DNA of 64,000 nt. Origin: Hydrogenophaga intermedia (GTDB lineage: Bacteria > Pseudomonadota > Gammaproteobacteria > Burkholderiales > Burkholderiaceae_C). Positions 27,836 through 37,900 of this stretch are shown here, piece by piece. Made by a program: the position numbers and the translations under genes. Under the pieces are notes generated by a model that saw nothing but the letters and a program-made list of their open reading frames with translations, made no database searches and was not told where the DNA came from. Each line of letters begins with the position of its first letter. The stretch's first letter is position 1. The DNA lies in the NCBI RefSeq assembly GCF_000723405.1, contig NZ_CCAE010000010.1:1-64000 (forward strand). The letters run 5' to 3'.

Positions 27836-29335
27836 TCAGCGGCCCGCCGCCGCGCTGCTGCCCTTGCCCTTGGCCCGGGCCTTGCCGGCGGGCGCCTGGG
27901 CCTCGTTCAGCAGGTATTGCAGCAACAGCGGCACGGGGCGGCCGGTGGCGCCCTTGTTGGCGCCGCCACGCCAGGCGGTGCCGGCGATGTCGAGGTGGGC
28001 CCAGGGCAGTTCGGTGGCGAAGCGCTGAAGGAACTTGGCCGCGGTGACGGCACCGCCCGCGCGCCCGGCCACGTTGGCCACGTCGGCGAAGTTGGACTTG
28101 AGCCCTTCCGCGTATTCGTCGTCCAGCGGCAGGCGCCAGCACGGGTCGCCCGCTTGCTCGCCGGCCTGGGACAAGGCCTGAGCCAACTCGTCGCGCGGGC
28201 TGAACAGGCCGCTGCGCACGGCGCCCAGCGCAATCACGCAAGCGCCGGTGAGCGTGGCGATGTCGATCACCGCGCGCGGCTTGAAGCGCGCCGCGTAGGT
28301 GAGCGCGTCGCACAGGATCAGGCGGCCCTCGGCATCGGTGTTGAGAATCTCGATGGTCTGGCCGCTCATGCTGCGCACCACGTCGCCGGGTTTGACGGCC
28401 TTGCCGTCGGGCATGTTCTCGCAGGTGGGGATGAGGCCGACCACGTTGATGGCGGGTCTGGCTTCGGCCAGGGCAGCGAAGGTACCCAGGACGCTGGCCG
28501 CGCCGCCCATGTCGAACTTCATCTCGTCCATCTCGGCCGCCGGCTTGAGGCTGATGCCGCCGGTGTCGAAGGTAATGCCCTTGCCCACCAGCACCACGGG
28601 TGCGTCGGCCTTGCCGGCGCCCTGGTAGCGCATGACGATGAAGCGCAGCGGTTCGGCCGAGCCCTGCGCCACCGCCAGAAAGGCGCCCATGCCCAAGGCC
28701 TCGATCTGGCGCGGACCGAGCACCTCGGTCTTGATGCCGGGCAGGCGGCCCAGTTGGCGCGCGGCGTCGGCCAGGCGGCTGGGCGTGGCGTGGTTGGCGG
28801 GACGGTTGGCCCATTCCTTGGCGAACTCCACGCCGGCCACCACGGCCTTGCCGGTGTCGAAGGCCGCACGCAGGACACTGGCGTCGCTCACGCCGAAGGT
28901 CACTTTGGTGAGCGCACGCGGCTTGGCGCTGGGCTTGGTGGTGGTGTAGACGTAGGACGCATCGGCGCAGATCTGCAGGGCGGCGCGCAGGCCCTCGGCG
29001 TCAGCGGCCACCAGTGAGAACACCACCCCCAGGCGCGCGATGCCCGGCGCCTTGAGCTGGGCCATGCCCATGCCCACCGCCTTGCGCACCGACACCGCGT
29101 CGGCCGCACCGGCGCGCACCAGCACCACGCGCGCCGCCTTGATGCCTTCGGGCCGGTAGCACGGCAGGCATTTGCCCACGCCGGGCTCGAGGTCATCGCC
29201 CTTGAGGGCCTGGGCCGCCAGCGTGTGCAGCGGCGAGCTTCCCTTGGGCAAGGTCTCGGGCACCAACACCAGCAGCGCGTCGGCGGGGAATTCGGCGGCC
29301 TGTGCCGGGCTCAGAGTCTTGAGGTCGAAGTTCAT
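27836..29335 (-). CDS. pepA: Leucyl aminopeptidase (PepA)
   Basis: A 499-residue M17 aminopeptidase. The C-terminal catalytic domain holds the two-metal site: VGKGITFDTGGISLKP (lysine and aspartate ligands), EMKFDMGGAASV, and the signature ILNTDAEGRLILCDALTYA with aspartate and glutamate ligands. The N-terminal domain is the regulatory/DNA-binding part known from E. coli PepA. It ends with a lysine/alanine-rich tail (GKARAKGKGSSAAAGR). It is divergent from lptF, with only 27 bases between the start codons, and holC follows. Confidence 0.96.
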   Translation of the reverse strand: MNFDLKTLSPAQAAEFPADALLVLVPETLPKGSSPLHTLAAQALKGDDLEPGVGKCLPCYRPEGIKAARVVLVRAGAADAVSVRKAVGMGMAQLKAPGIARLGVVFSLVAADAEGLRAALQICADASYVYTTTKPSAKPRALTKVTFGVSDASVLRAAFDTGKAVVAGVEFAKEWANRPANHATPSRLADAARQLGRLPGIKTEVLGPRQIEALGMGAFLAVAQGSAEPLRFIVMRYQGAGKADAPVVLVGKGITFDTGGISLKPAAEMDEMKFDMGGAASVLGTFAALAEARPAINVVGLIPTCENMPDGKAVKPGDVVRSMSGQTIEILNTDAEGRLILCDALTYAARFKPRAVIDIATLTGACVIALGAVRSGLFSPRDELAQALSQAGEQAGDPCWRLPLDDEYAEGLKSNFADVANVAGRAGGAVTAAKFLQRFATELPWAHLDIAGTAWRGGANKGATGRPVPLLLQYLLNEAQAPAGKARAKGKGSSAAAGR

Positions 29336-29362
29336 AATCCGGGGTCGTCCTGTAGCCAATCG

Positions 29363-30469
29363 ATGTTATTCCATTCGTCCATCCGCAAGGAGCTGGCCCG
29401 CAGTTTCGGGGCCACGCTGGTGATTCTGTTCACCATCGTGCTCACCATGCTGCTCATCCGCACGCTGGGCGCGGCCTCCAAGGGCAGCGTCGATCCGCAG
29501 GAGATCATGCTCGTGCTGGGCTACACCGTCATCGGGCGCATGCCCACGGTGCTCACGCTCGCGCTCTTCATCTCCATCGTGTTCACGCTCTCGCGCATGT
29601 ACCGCGACAGCGAAATGATCATCTGGTTCACCAGCGGGCGCTCGCTCGGGGGCTTTCTGGGGCCCTTGATGCGCTTCGCCTGGCCTGTGCTGCTGGTGAT
29701 CATGCTCATGGTGTTCTTCGTCTGGCCCTGGGCCAACCAGCAGGTGAACGACCTGCGCGACCGCTTCGAGCGCCGGGGCGACCTGGAACGGGTGGAGCCG
29801 GGCCAGTTCCAGGAAAGCTCCAGCGGGCGTCGTGTGTTCTTCATCGACAAGGACACGGCCGACGGCACCGAGGGCCGCAACATTTTCATCTCCAGTGCGG
29901 AGCCCGACGGCAGCGAGACCATCACCTCCGCCCGCTCGGGCCGCATCGAATGGGAGGGGGAGCGCCAGTTCCTGATGCTCAACAACGGACAACGGCTCGA
30001 ATCGCAACCCGATAACGGCCTGCGCGTGAGCGATTTCGCCGAATACGGCACGCAGATCGGCCAGGCCGGAGGCGGCCTGGGCGCGGAGGTGGAACTCAAG
30101 GCCCGCCCGAGCTGGGAGCTCATCATGAACCCCGACCGGGCCAACCTGGCCGAACTGGGCTGGCGTGTGGGCCTGGCCATCACCGCCTTCAACTTCGTGC
30201 TCATCGCCCTGGCCACCACCGTGGGCAACCCGCGCGCGGGCCGCAGCGGCAACCTGTTCTTCACGCTGTTCGCCTTCGTGTTCTATTACAACCTGCTCAA
30301 CATCGGGCAGAACTGGGTGGCGCGCGGCGTGATCGAATTGATCCCGTTCATGCTGGGCCTGCATGGCGGCGTGTTCGCGCTCACCCTGGTGTGGTTCTAC
30401 AAGCGGCACCAGGGCCTGAGCCTGCGCGAGCTGCTCACCGGCTGGCGCCGACGCGGGGCCTCGGCATGA
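29363..30469 (+). CDS. lptF: LPS export ABC transporter permease LptF
   Basis: A 368-residue inner-membrane permease of the LptB2FG transporter that extracts lipopolysaccharide and passes it to LptC. It starts MLFHSSIRKELARSFGATLVILFTIV, with three membrane helices before residue 120, a periplasmic beta-jellyroll domain (about residues 125-260), and three helices at the end. It overlaps lptG by four bases (ATGA), so the two partners are coupled. pepA lies divergent upstream, the usual arrangement. Confidence 0.95.
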   Translation: MLFHSSIRKELARSFGATLVILFTIVLTMLLIRTLGAASKGSVDPQEIMLVLGYTVIGRMPTVLTLALFISIVFTLSRMYRDSEMIIWFTSGRSLGGFLGPLMRFAWPVLLVIMLMVFFVWPWANQQVNDLRDRFERRGDLERVEPGQFQESSSGRRVFFIDKDTADGTEGRNIFISSAEPDGSETITSARSGRIEWEGERQFLMLNNGQRLESQPDNGLRVSDFAEYGTQIGQAGGGLGAEVELKARPSWELIMNPDRANLAELGWRVGLAITAFNFVLIALATTVGNPRAGRSGNLFFTLFAFVFYYNLLNIGQNWVARGVIELIPFMLGLHGGVFALTLVWFYKRHQGLSLRELLTGWRRRGASA

Positions 30470-31584
30470 AGACCATCCGCCGCCTCATCTACGGCGAGGT
30501 GTTCTCGGCCGTCTTCTTCGTGCTGCTGGCCTTCCTGTCGCTGTTCTTCTTCTTCGACTTCGTCGACGAACTGCCCGACATCGGCAAGGCCTCGCTGATC
30601 GACCCCGAGCGCGTCTACGGACTGCCCGACGCCCTGCTCTACGTCGGCCTGCTCATGCCCAGCCGCATCTACGAGCTGCTGCCCATTGCGGTGCTGATCG
30701 GCTCCGTGTTCGTGCTGGCGCGCCTGGCGCAAGGCTCGGAATACACCATCCTGCGCACCAGCGGGCTGGGACCCTGGCGTGCGCTGCGCACGCTGCTCGG
30801 GCTGGGCACGGTGTTCGTGCTGCTCACCTTCGCCATCGGTGACTACCTCGCGCCCCTGGCCGACCGGGGCGCGCAGTTGCACAAGTCGCGCTTCCAGGGC
30901 GCCATCAGCCTGGGCCAGACCGGTGCCTGGCTGAAAGAGAAGCAGCCCTACAGCAACTTCTCGGTCAACGTGGGCTCGATGTCACCGCAGGGCGACCTGG
31001 GCAATGTGCGCATCTTCGAGTTCAACAACCAGGGCTTCCTCGTGTCCACGCTGCACGCTCAGAGCGGTCGCATCGAAAACGACGAGAGCTGGACGCTGCG
31101 CCGGGTGGAGCGGCGCGAGTTCGACGCCGCGGGCCGGCAGTCGGCCAAGGTGCAGCGCAGCCAGTTGGAGAGCTTTCGCTGGCCCACCAGCCTGAACACG
31201 GAGATGGTGTCGGTGGCCCTGCTCAAGCCCGAGCGCATGCGCACGGCCGACCTGTTCGCCTACATCCGCCACCTGGAGGCCAACGGCCAGACCGCGCAGC
31301 GCCACGAAATCGAGTTCTGGCGCAAGGTGTTCTACCCGCTGTCCTGCCTGGTGATGGTGGTGCTGGCCCTGCCCTTTGCCTACCTGCACTTCCGATCGGG
31401 CAGCATCACGGGCTACGTGTTCGGCGGGGTGATGATCGGCATCAGCTTCTTCCTGCTCAACAACGTGTTCGGCTACATCGGCAACCTCAACCAGTGGCAG
31501 CCCTGGCTGGCGGCGGCCTCGCCGGCGCTCATCTACTCGGTCTTCTCGCTCGGCGCCTTCGGGTGGCTGGTGCTCAAGCGCTGA
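30466..31584 (+). CDS. lptG: LPS export ABC transporter permease LptG
   Basis: A 372-residue partner of LptF with the same topology: first helix VFSAVFFVLLAFLSLFFFFDFV, further helices before residue 120, a periplasmic jellyroll domain, and three C-terminal helices (YPLSCLVMVVLALPFAYLHF, GYVFGGVMIGISFFLLNNVF). RTSGLGPWRALRTLL is the cytoplasmic coupling-helix region that contacts LptB. It is translationally coupled to lptF; a cbiX gene starts two bases after its stop. Confidence 0.95.
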   Translation: MKTIRRLIYGEVFSAVFFVLLAFLSLFFFFDFVDELPDIGKASLIDPERVYGLPDALLYVGLLMPSRIYELLPIAVLIGSVFVLARLAQGSEYTILRTSGLGPWRALRTLLGLGTVFVLLTFAIGDYLAPLADRGAQLHKSRFQGAISLGQTGAWLKEKQPYSNFSVNVGSMSPQGDLGNVRIFEFNNQGFLVSTLHAQSGRIENDESWTLRRVERREFDAAGRQSAKVQRSQLESFRWPTSLNTEMVSVALLKPERMRTADLFAYIRHLEANGQTAQRHEIEFWRKVFYPLSCLVMVVLALPFAYLHFRSGSITGYVFGGVMIGISFFLLNNVFGYIGNLNQWQPWLAAASPALIYSVFSLGAFGWLVLKR

Positions 31585-31586
31585 CC

Positions 31587-31952
31587 ATGCTGGGCGTCAT
31601 CGTCTTCGCCCATGGATCGCGCGACCCGCAGTGGCGCGCGCCCGTGGACGCCGTGGCGCGACGCGTGGCCGAGCGCGCGCCGGGCACGCTGGCCTGCACC
31701 GCCTACCTGGAACTGACCGAACCCGACCTGCCCACCGCCGCACGCGAACTGGTGCGCGCGGGCGCCACGCGCATCCGCGTGCTGCCGCTGTTCTTCGGCA
31801 TGGGCAAGCACGCGCGGGAGGACCTGCCGCGGCTGGTGGACGCGCTGCGCCAGGAGCACATGGGTTTGAGCGTCGAACTCATGCCCACCGCGGGCGAAGA
31901 CCCGCAACTGATCGATCTGCTGGCCACCCAGGCCCTGAAGGAGGGTGCATGA
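31587..31952 (+). CDS. cbiX: CbiX/SirB-type sirohydrochlorin chelatase
   Basis: A 121-residue single-domain chelatase of the CbiX-small type. The metal-site histidine is in VIVFAHGSRDPQW at the N-terminus and the second is in LPLFFGMGKHAREDLP near residue 75. Such enzymes insert iron (siroheme) or cobalt into sirohydrochlorin. The sulfite reductase encoded at 44 kb needs siroheme, and the next gene is a CysB-type regulator, so siroheme synthesis is the likely role. It starts two bases after lptG and overlaps the regulator gene by four bases. Confidence 0.85.
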   Translation: MLGVIVFAHGSRDPQWRAPVDAVARRVAERAPGTLACTAYLELTEPDLPTAARELVRAGATRIRVLPLFFGMGKHAREDLPRLVDALRQEHMGLSVELMPTAGEDPQLIDLLATQALKEGA

Positions 31953-32893
31953 ACCTGCACCAGTTCAAGTTCGTGCAGGAGGCGGTGCGCCGCAACCTCA
32001 ACCTCACCGAAGCCGCCAAGGCCCTGCACACCTCGCAGCCCGGCGTGTCCAAGGCCATCATCGAGCTGGAGGACGAACTCGGCATCGAGATCTTCGCGCG
32101 CCACGGCAAGCGCATCAAGCGCGTCACCGAGCCCGGCCAGCAGGTGCTCAAGAGCATCGACATCATCCTGCGCGAGGTGAACAACCTCAAGCGCATCGGC
32201 GAGCAGTACTCGGCGCAGGACAGCGGCACGCTGTCCATCGCCACCACGCACACGCAGGCGCGCTACGTGCTGCCCGGTCCGGTGGCCGCGCTGCGCCAGG
32301 CCTACCCCAAGGTGGGCATCAGCCTGCACCAGGGCTCGCCCGACCAGGTGGCGCGCATGCTCATCGAAGAGGTGGCCGAGATCGGCATGGCCACCGAATC
32401 GCTGGTGAACTACCCCGAGCTGGTGACCCTGCCGGCCTACGAATGGCAGCACGTGCTGGTGTTCCCCTTCGACCATCCCCTGCTCGCGCGTGAGCGCATC
32501 GGCCTGGAAGACCTGGCTCAGGTCCCGCTCATCACCTACCACCCCAGCTTCACCGGCCGCACCCGCATCGACCAGGCTTTCGCGCTGCGCCACCTGCAGC
32601 CCAACGTCGTGCTCGAGGCCATCGACTCGGACGTGATCAAGACCTACGTCAAGCTGGGCATGGGCGTGGGCATCGTGGCCGAGATGGCGGTCAAGGGCGA
32701 GAACCAGACGCCCGACCTCGTCTCGCGCCCGGCCGGTGCGCTGTTCGGCCACAACCTGGCGCGCGTGGCCTTCAAGCGCGGCACCTACCTGCGCCAGTTC
32801 GTGCTGCGCTTCGCCGAACTGCTGTCCGAGCGCCTGTCACGCGAGCTGATCCAGCGCGCGATGGCCGGCGAACCCGACGAATACGAAATTTGA
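31949..32893 (+). CDS. cysB: CysB-family LysR-type transcriptional regulator
   Basis: A 314-residue LysR-type regulator. The N-terminal winged helix reads MNLHQFKFVQEAVRRNLNLTEAAKALHTSQPGVSKAI; the effector domain includes TTHTQARYVLP, the CysB/Cbl signature region for sulfate or O-acetylserine sensing, and ATESLVNYPELVTLPAYEW. CysB proteins activate sulfate assimilation genes when sulfur is limiting. The cysI operon is about 11 kb away and has an inverted repeat in its promoter region (44108-44165). The gene overlaps cbiX by four bases. A Cbl- or SsuR-like role is the alternative. Confidence 0.8.
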   Translation: MNLHQFKFVQEAVRRNLNLTEAAKALHTSQPGVSKAIIELEDELGIEIFARHGKRIKRVTEPGQQVLKSIDIILREVNNLKRIGEQYSAQDSGTLSIATTHTQARYVLPGPVAALRQAYPKVGISLHQGSPDQVARMLIEEVAEIGMATESLVNYPELVTLPAYEWQHVLVFPFDHPLLARERIGLEDLAQVPLITYHPSFTGRTRIDQAFALRHLQPNVVLEAIDSDVIKTYVKLGMGVGIVAEMAVKGENQTPDLVSRPAGALFGHNLARVAFKRGTYLRQFVLRFAELLSERLSRELIQRAMAGEPDEYEI

Positions 32894-32921
32894 CCCACCC
32901 CCGCGCCGGCCTGGCGGCCGT

Positions 32922-32974
32922 CACCCCCTCAAGGGGGCAACACCAGCGGCCCGGCAAAGCCGGTTCCGCGGTGT
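32922..32974. repeat. Structured intergenic repeat element (REP-like)
   Basis: This 53-base stretch between the cysB-like gene and the aminotransferase gene holds nested hairpins. CCCCC-TCAA-GGGGG is at 32924-32937. A second structure, with outer ACACC/GGTGT and inner CCGGC-AAA-GCCGG, is at 32940-32974. From memory, closely similar elements are scattered between genes in Comamonadaceae. I noticed only one copy in this window. It may also act as a transcript end for the upstream gene. Confidence 0.6.
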
Positions 32975-33007
32975 TTCTCGATCAGCCAACGCAGGCGCCA
33001 CGCACAC

Positions 33008-34186
33008 ATGACCTCGAACGCACCTCGCACGCCAGCTCTCCTCTCCCGCCTGCCGCAGGTGGGCACCACCATCTTCACCGTGATGTCCACGCTGGCGGCC
33101 GAGCACAGTGCGGTCAACCTCGGCCAGGGCTTTCCCGATTTCGGTTGCGATCCGGCCCTGCTGGACGCGGTGGACAGCGCCATGCGTGCCGGCCACAACC
33201 AGTACCCGCCCATGACCGGCGTGCCCGCGCTGCGCCAGGCCATGGCCGACAAGGTGCAGGCGCTGTATGGCCGCCGCTACCACCCGGACACCGAGATCAC
33301 CGTCACGGCCGGCGCCACTCAAGCCATCCTCACGGCCATCCTCGCTGTGGTGCACCCGGGCGACGAGGTCATCGTGCTGGAACCCTGCTACGACAGCTAC
33401 GTGCCCAATATCGAGCTGGCCGGCGGGCGCGTGGTGCGCGTGCCGCTGGTGCCGGGCACGTTCCGGCCCGACTTCGACGCCATCGCCAAGGCCATCACGC
33501 CGCGAACCCGCGCCCTGCTCATCAACACGCCGCACAACCCCAGCGGCATGTGCTGGACGGACGCCGAGATGCGCCGCCTGGACGAGCTGCTCGCGCCGAC
33601 CGACATCGTGCTCATCAGCGACGAGGTCTACGAGCACATGGTGTTCGACGGCCTGCCGCACCACAGCGCGGCGCGCTACCCCGGGCTGGCGGCGCGCGCC
33701 TTCATCGTCAGCAGCTTCGGCAAGACGTACCACGTGACCGGCTGGAAGGTGGGCACCGTGCTGGCGCCCGCGCCGCTGATGGCCGAGTTCCGTAAGGTGC
33801 ATCAGTTCAACGTGTTCACCGTGAACACGCCCATGCAGCATGCCCTGGCCGCCTACATGGCCGACCCGGCACCCTACCGCGACCTGCCGGCCTTCTACCA
33901 GCGCAAGCGCGACCTGTTCCGCGAGGGGCTGGCGGGCACGCGCTTCAAGCTGCTGCCGGGTGAAGGCACGTACTTCCAGTGCGTGGACATCTCGTCCCTG
34001 GGAGTGGCCGAGCGGGACCTGCCCGAGGCCGATTTCTGCCGCTGGCTCACGAGTGAGATCGGCGTGGCGGCGATTCCGCTCTCCGCGTTCTATGGGGATG
34101 GCTTCGACCAGAAAGTGGTCCGCTTCTGCTTTGCGAAGAAGGATGAGACGCTGTTGGAGGCGCTCAAGCGCCTGTCGAAGCTCTAG
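33008..34186 (+). CDS. Class I/II pyridoxal-phosphate aminotransferase (YbdL-like)
   Basis: A 392-residue fold-type I aminotransferase. The N-terminal VNLGQGFPDFGCDPALLDA and NQYPPMTGVPALRQAMADK, the NTPHNPSGMCWTDAEM turn, and the PLP lysine in SSFGKTYHVTGWKVG place it with YbdL/kynurenine aminotransferase-like enzymes, which transaminate methionine and aromatic amino acids. The conserved arginine that binds the substrate carboxylate is probably in VVRFCFAKKDETL. Its stop TAG shares the palindrome CTAG with the stop of the convergent Rieske-like gene. The substrate is inferred only from family. Confidence 0.88.
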   Translation: MTSNAPRTPALLSRLPQVGTTIFTVMSTLAAEHSAVNLGQGFPDFGCDPALLDAVDSAMRAGHNQYPPMTGVPALRQAMADKVQALYGRRYHPDTEITVTAGATQAILTAILAVVHPGDEVIVLEPCYDSYVPNIELAGGRVVRVPLVPGTFRPDFDAIAKAITPRTRALLINTPHNPSGMCWTDAEMRRLDELLAPTDIVLISDEVYEHMVFDGLPHHSAARYPGLAARAFIVSSFGKTYHVTGWKVGTVLAPAPLMAEFRKVHQFNVFTVNTPMQHALAAYMADPAPYRDLPAFYQRKRDLFREGLAGTRFKLLPGEGTYFQCVDISSLGVAERDLPEADFCRWLTSEIGVAAIPLSAFYGDGFDQKVVRFCFAKKDETLLEALKRLSKL

Positions 34187-34905
34187 CAACGGACGGGGTT
34201 GCGGCAGAAGCGCTCCAGCTCCCGCACCGTGCTGCGCCCTGCCACCGCCTGTTTCACGCCCGAGCCCATCTCCAGGCTCAGCTTCATCTCGTACTTCTTG
34301 AAGAAGGCGTCGAACAGCTCACCGCCCAGCGTGCCCGTGGCCGTGAGCTGGTCGCTCTTCGCATCGTGCTCCAGCAGCACCGCGCACAGCGGTTGTTCGG
34401 CCGGGCCGCGCAGCACCTGGGCGCCGCGCGCCGGGTCGTACTGGCTGTGGTCGGCGCAGCAGTGGATCAGGTCGCTGCCCTGGCTGGGCGTCTGCGGGTT
34501 CACCGCGGGGCCTTTGCGGAAGCTGATGAAGCTCAGGTCCTTCGTAGGGTAGACGAGCTGGTGCGCGCAGATGGCCGAGAAGGCGACCACGCTGCGCTTC
34601 ACGCCCACCCCGCCGGGCCATTCGTAGGCTTGCTTGTCTTTGGTATTCAGCGTCGCGGGCAGCGCAGCCTTGCCCAGGTCGAGCAGGAACACCGGCGTGG
34701 CCTCGAACGGGTAATGGAAGACGTAGTTGACCTGGGGCCGCAACTGGCCAGCCTTGAAGGGCTGGCCCTGCTCGTCCACCAGCAGCGTGCGCGCGTACGC
34801 CTTGGGCTGGGCGTTGGCCGCCCAGGCGGACGTGCCGAGCGCACTGGCCAGCGAAGTGGCGGTCGCGCCGACGGCGCAGGCCTGAACGAAATCGCGTCGG
34901 TCCAT
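34183..34905 (-). CDS. Tat-exported Rieske-like 2Fe-2S protein
   Basis: A 240-residue protein with a twin-arginine signal peptide (MDRRDFVQACAVGATATSLA, cleavage near SAWA). The mature domain has CAH in VVAFSAICAHQLVYP and CADH in LIHCCADHSQYDP, the two halves of a Rieske cluster-binding site (CxH and CxxH), followed by GPAEQPLCAVLLE, the usual GPA-proline loop. The spacing between the halves is about 34 residues, roughly twice the normal 15-17. A soluble periplasmic electron carrier is the likely role. No partner oxidoreductase gene is next to it. Confidence 0.7.
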   Translation of the reverse strand: MDRRDFVQACAVGATATSLASALGTSAWAANAQPKAYARTLLVDEQGQPFKAGQLRPQVNYVFHYPFEATPVFLLDLGKAALPATLNTKDKQAYEWPGGVGVKRSVVAFSAICAHQLVYPTKDLSFISFRKGPAVNPQTPSQGSDLIHCCADHSQYDPARGAQVLRGPAEQPLCAVLLEHDAKSDQLTATGTLGGELFDAFFKKYEMKLSLEMGSGVKQAVAGRSTVRELERFCRNPVRC

Positions 34906-34971
34906 GGGCGGGTGTCTCCTCGCGTGAACCGGCCCAGTGGAGCGCAGACGCGCCACACCTGTCAAGGCTTG

Positions 34972-37900
34972 TCAGGCGTTGAGTTGTGCCCAGCTCTTGT
35001 CCAGCCGCTTCAGGCTCACCGGCTGCGGCGTGCGCAGTTCCTGCGCGAAGAAGCTCACGCGCAGTTCCTCCAGCAGCCAGCGCAGTTCCTGCAGACGCGC
35101 GTCTTGCACGCCTTTGCGTTCGGCCACCAGGCGCCAGTAGCGCTGGTCCTGGGGCTTGAGTTCGGCCAGCTTCGCGGCGTCGCGCGCGGGGTCGGCGCGC
35201 AGCTTGTCCAGCCGCAGTTGCACCGCCTTGAGGTAGCGCGGCAGGTGCTGCAACTGCGCGTGCGGCGTCTCCACCAGGAAGCGCCTCGTCACCAGTCGCT
35301 GCAACTGCTGCGCCACGTCGGCCGCCACGTCCGCGGGCGGCTTGGCGTCCTTGAGCTTGCGCTGCGCGGCGGCGAACTCGGTGAGGATGGCGCCGGCCGC
35401 GCGCGCGATCTCGGCCGCGATGAGGTTCAGACGCCCGCGCCCGTCGGCCACGCGCTGATCGAAGGCCTTGGCGTCGGCCGGCAAGGGCTCCTGCAGGAAG
35501 GCGCGGTCGAGCGCGAGCTCGATGATCTGCGTGCGCAACTCTTCCAGCGTGCCGCCGCCGCGTTCCTTGTCCACGGCCATGAAAGCCGCGCCCATGGCCT
35601 GCAGGCCGGCGATGTTCTTCTCGAGGTACTTCAGCGCGTCCTTGATCTGCAGCGCCACCAGCCGGCGCAGGCCCTCGCGGTGGCGAGCCTGGGCCAGGTC
35701 GGGCTCGTCGAAGACCTCGAGGCGTACGGCATCGCCGTCGTCCACCAGCGCGGGAAAGCCGATCAGCGTCTGGCCGCCGCGGCGGATCTCCAGCAACTCG
35801 GGCAACTCGCCGAAGTCCCAGCGGGTGTGGCGCTGGCTCGCGTCCACCGCCGGTGCGGCGGGGGGCGGCGCGGCTTTCGGTACCCGCACGGCCGGGCCGC
35901 TCGGGCTCGCCGGTGACACGGGTACGGATGGCGTGGGCGCCGGGGCACTGGTGGTCTTGAGCGCCGCCAGCGCCTGGAACGCGCCGCGCGCCTGCGAGCC
36001 CAGCTCGGCCTTGAGCGCGCCCAGGTTGCGCCCCTGCCCCAGTTGCCGCCCGTGCTCGTCCACCACGCGCAGGTGCATGAAGTGGTGCGGCGGCAGTTGA
36101 TCGGGCTTGAGGTCGTTGCGCACGATGTCGAGCTGCGTGGCCGCGCGCACCAGCTTGAGCACCGCATCGACAAAGTTTCCCTGCGCGAAGGTTTCAGGCA
36201 CGCACAGCGCCTCGGTGAAACGCTCGGCCGTGGCCGGCAGCGGCACCAGCCGCGAGCGCGGGCGCTGGTGCAGCGTCTTGAGCAGCGCCAGCACCTTGTC
36301 CTTCAACATGCCGGGCACCAGCCAGTCGCAGCGCTCCTCGCTCACCTGGTTCAGCGCGTAGATCGGCACCGTGACCGAGAGACCGTCGCGCGCATCGCCG
36401 GGCTCGTGCAGGTAGCTGGCGGCGCAGTCCACGCCACCCAGGCGCACGGTGCGCGGAAAGGCCTGGGCCGTGATGCCGGCGGCCTCGTGGCGCATCAGGT
36501 CCTCGCGCGTGAGGAACAGCAGCTTGGGGTTCTCGCGCGCGGCCTGGGCGTACCAGCGCTCGAAAGCGGCGCCGCTGCTCAGGTCGGGCGGGATCTGTTC
36601 GTCATACCAGGCATAGATCACCTCGTCGTCCACCAGCACGTCCTGCCGGCGCGACTTGTGCTCCAGCTCCGTCACCTGACGCACGAGCTTGCGGTTGGCG
36701 GCGAGGAAAGGCAGCTTCGTGTCCCACTCGCCCTGCACCAAGGCTTCGCGGATGAAGATGGCGCGCGCACCCTCCGGGTCGATGCGACCGTAGTCGGCGC
36801 GACGGTTGTGATAAATGACCAAACCGTAGAGCGTGGCGCGCTCCAGTGCCGAGACGCGCGCGGCCTTCTTCTCCCAGTGCGGATCGAGCAGTTGCTTCTT
36901 GAGCAGGTGCGCGCCCACGCGCTCCAGCCAAGCGGGCTCGATGGCCGCGATGCCGCGCCCGAACAGGCGCGTGGTCTCCACCAGTTCGGCGCAGACGACC
37001 CAGCGCCCGGGCTTCTTGCTCAGGTGCGCGCCCGGGTGGCGGTGGAACTTGATGCCGCGTGCGCCGAGGTACCAATCTTCCGTTTCGCTCTTGCAGCCGA
37101 TGTTGCCGAGCAGGCCGCCGAGCATGGCGCAGTGCAGTTGCTCGTAACTGGCGGGCGTGGCGTTGAGCTTCCAGCCCTGCTCGCCCACCACGGTGTGCAA
37201 CTGGCTATGCGTGTCGCGCCATTCGCGCACGCGGCGCACGTTGATGAAGTTCTCGCGCAGCAGGTTTTCGTACTGGCGGTGGCTGAGCTTGTGGTCCTGG
37301 CCATGGCCGCCTCGACTGTCGTCCAGCCACTTCCAGAGCTTGAGCGTGCCCGTGAACTCGCTCTTTTCGTCATCGAACTTGGCGTGCGCCTGATCGGCCT
37401 GCGCCTGCTTGTCGATGGGGCGGTCTCGCACGTCCTGCACACTCAGGGCCGAGGCGATGACCAGCACCTCGTCGAGCGCATTCTGGTCGCGCGCGGCCAG
37501 GATCATGCGGCCCACGCGCGGGTCCAGCGGCAGGCGCGACAGCGACTGGCCGATGGCCGTGAGCTCGTTGTCGTCATCCACCGCGCCGAGTTCGGCGAGC
37601 AATTGGTAGCCGTCGGCGATCGCGCGACGCTGCGGTGCGTCGACGAAGGCGAAGTCCTCCACCGCGCCCAGGCGCAGCGCCTTCATGCGCAGGATCACGC
37701 CCGCGAGCGAGCTGCGCAGGATCTCCGGGTCGGTGAAGCGCGCGCGGCCGTTGAAATCAGCCTCGTCGTACAGGCGGATGCAGATGCCATCAGCCACGCG
37801 CCCGCAGCGGCCCGCGCGCTGGTTGGCCGCCGCCTGGCTGATGGGCTCGATCTGCAACTGTTCCACCTTCTGGCGGAAGCTGTAACGCTTGACGCGCGCA

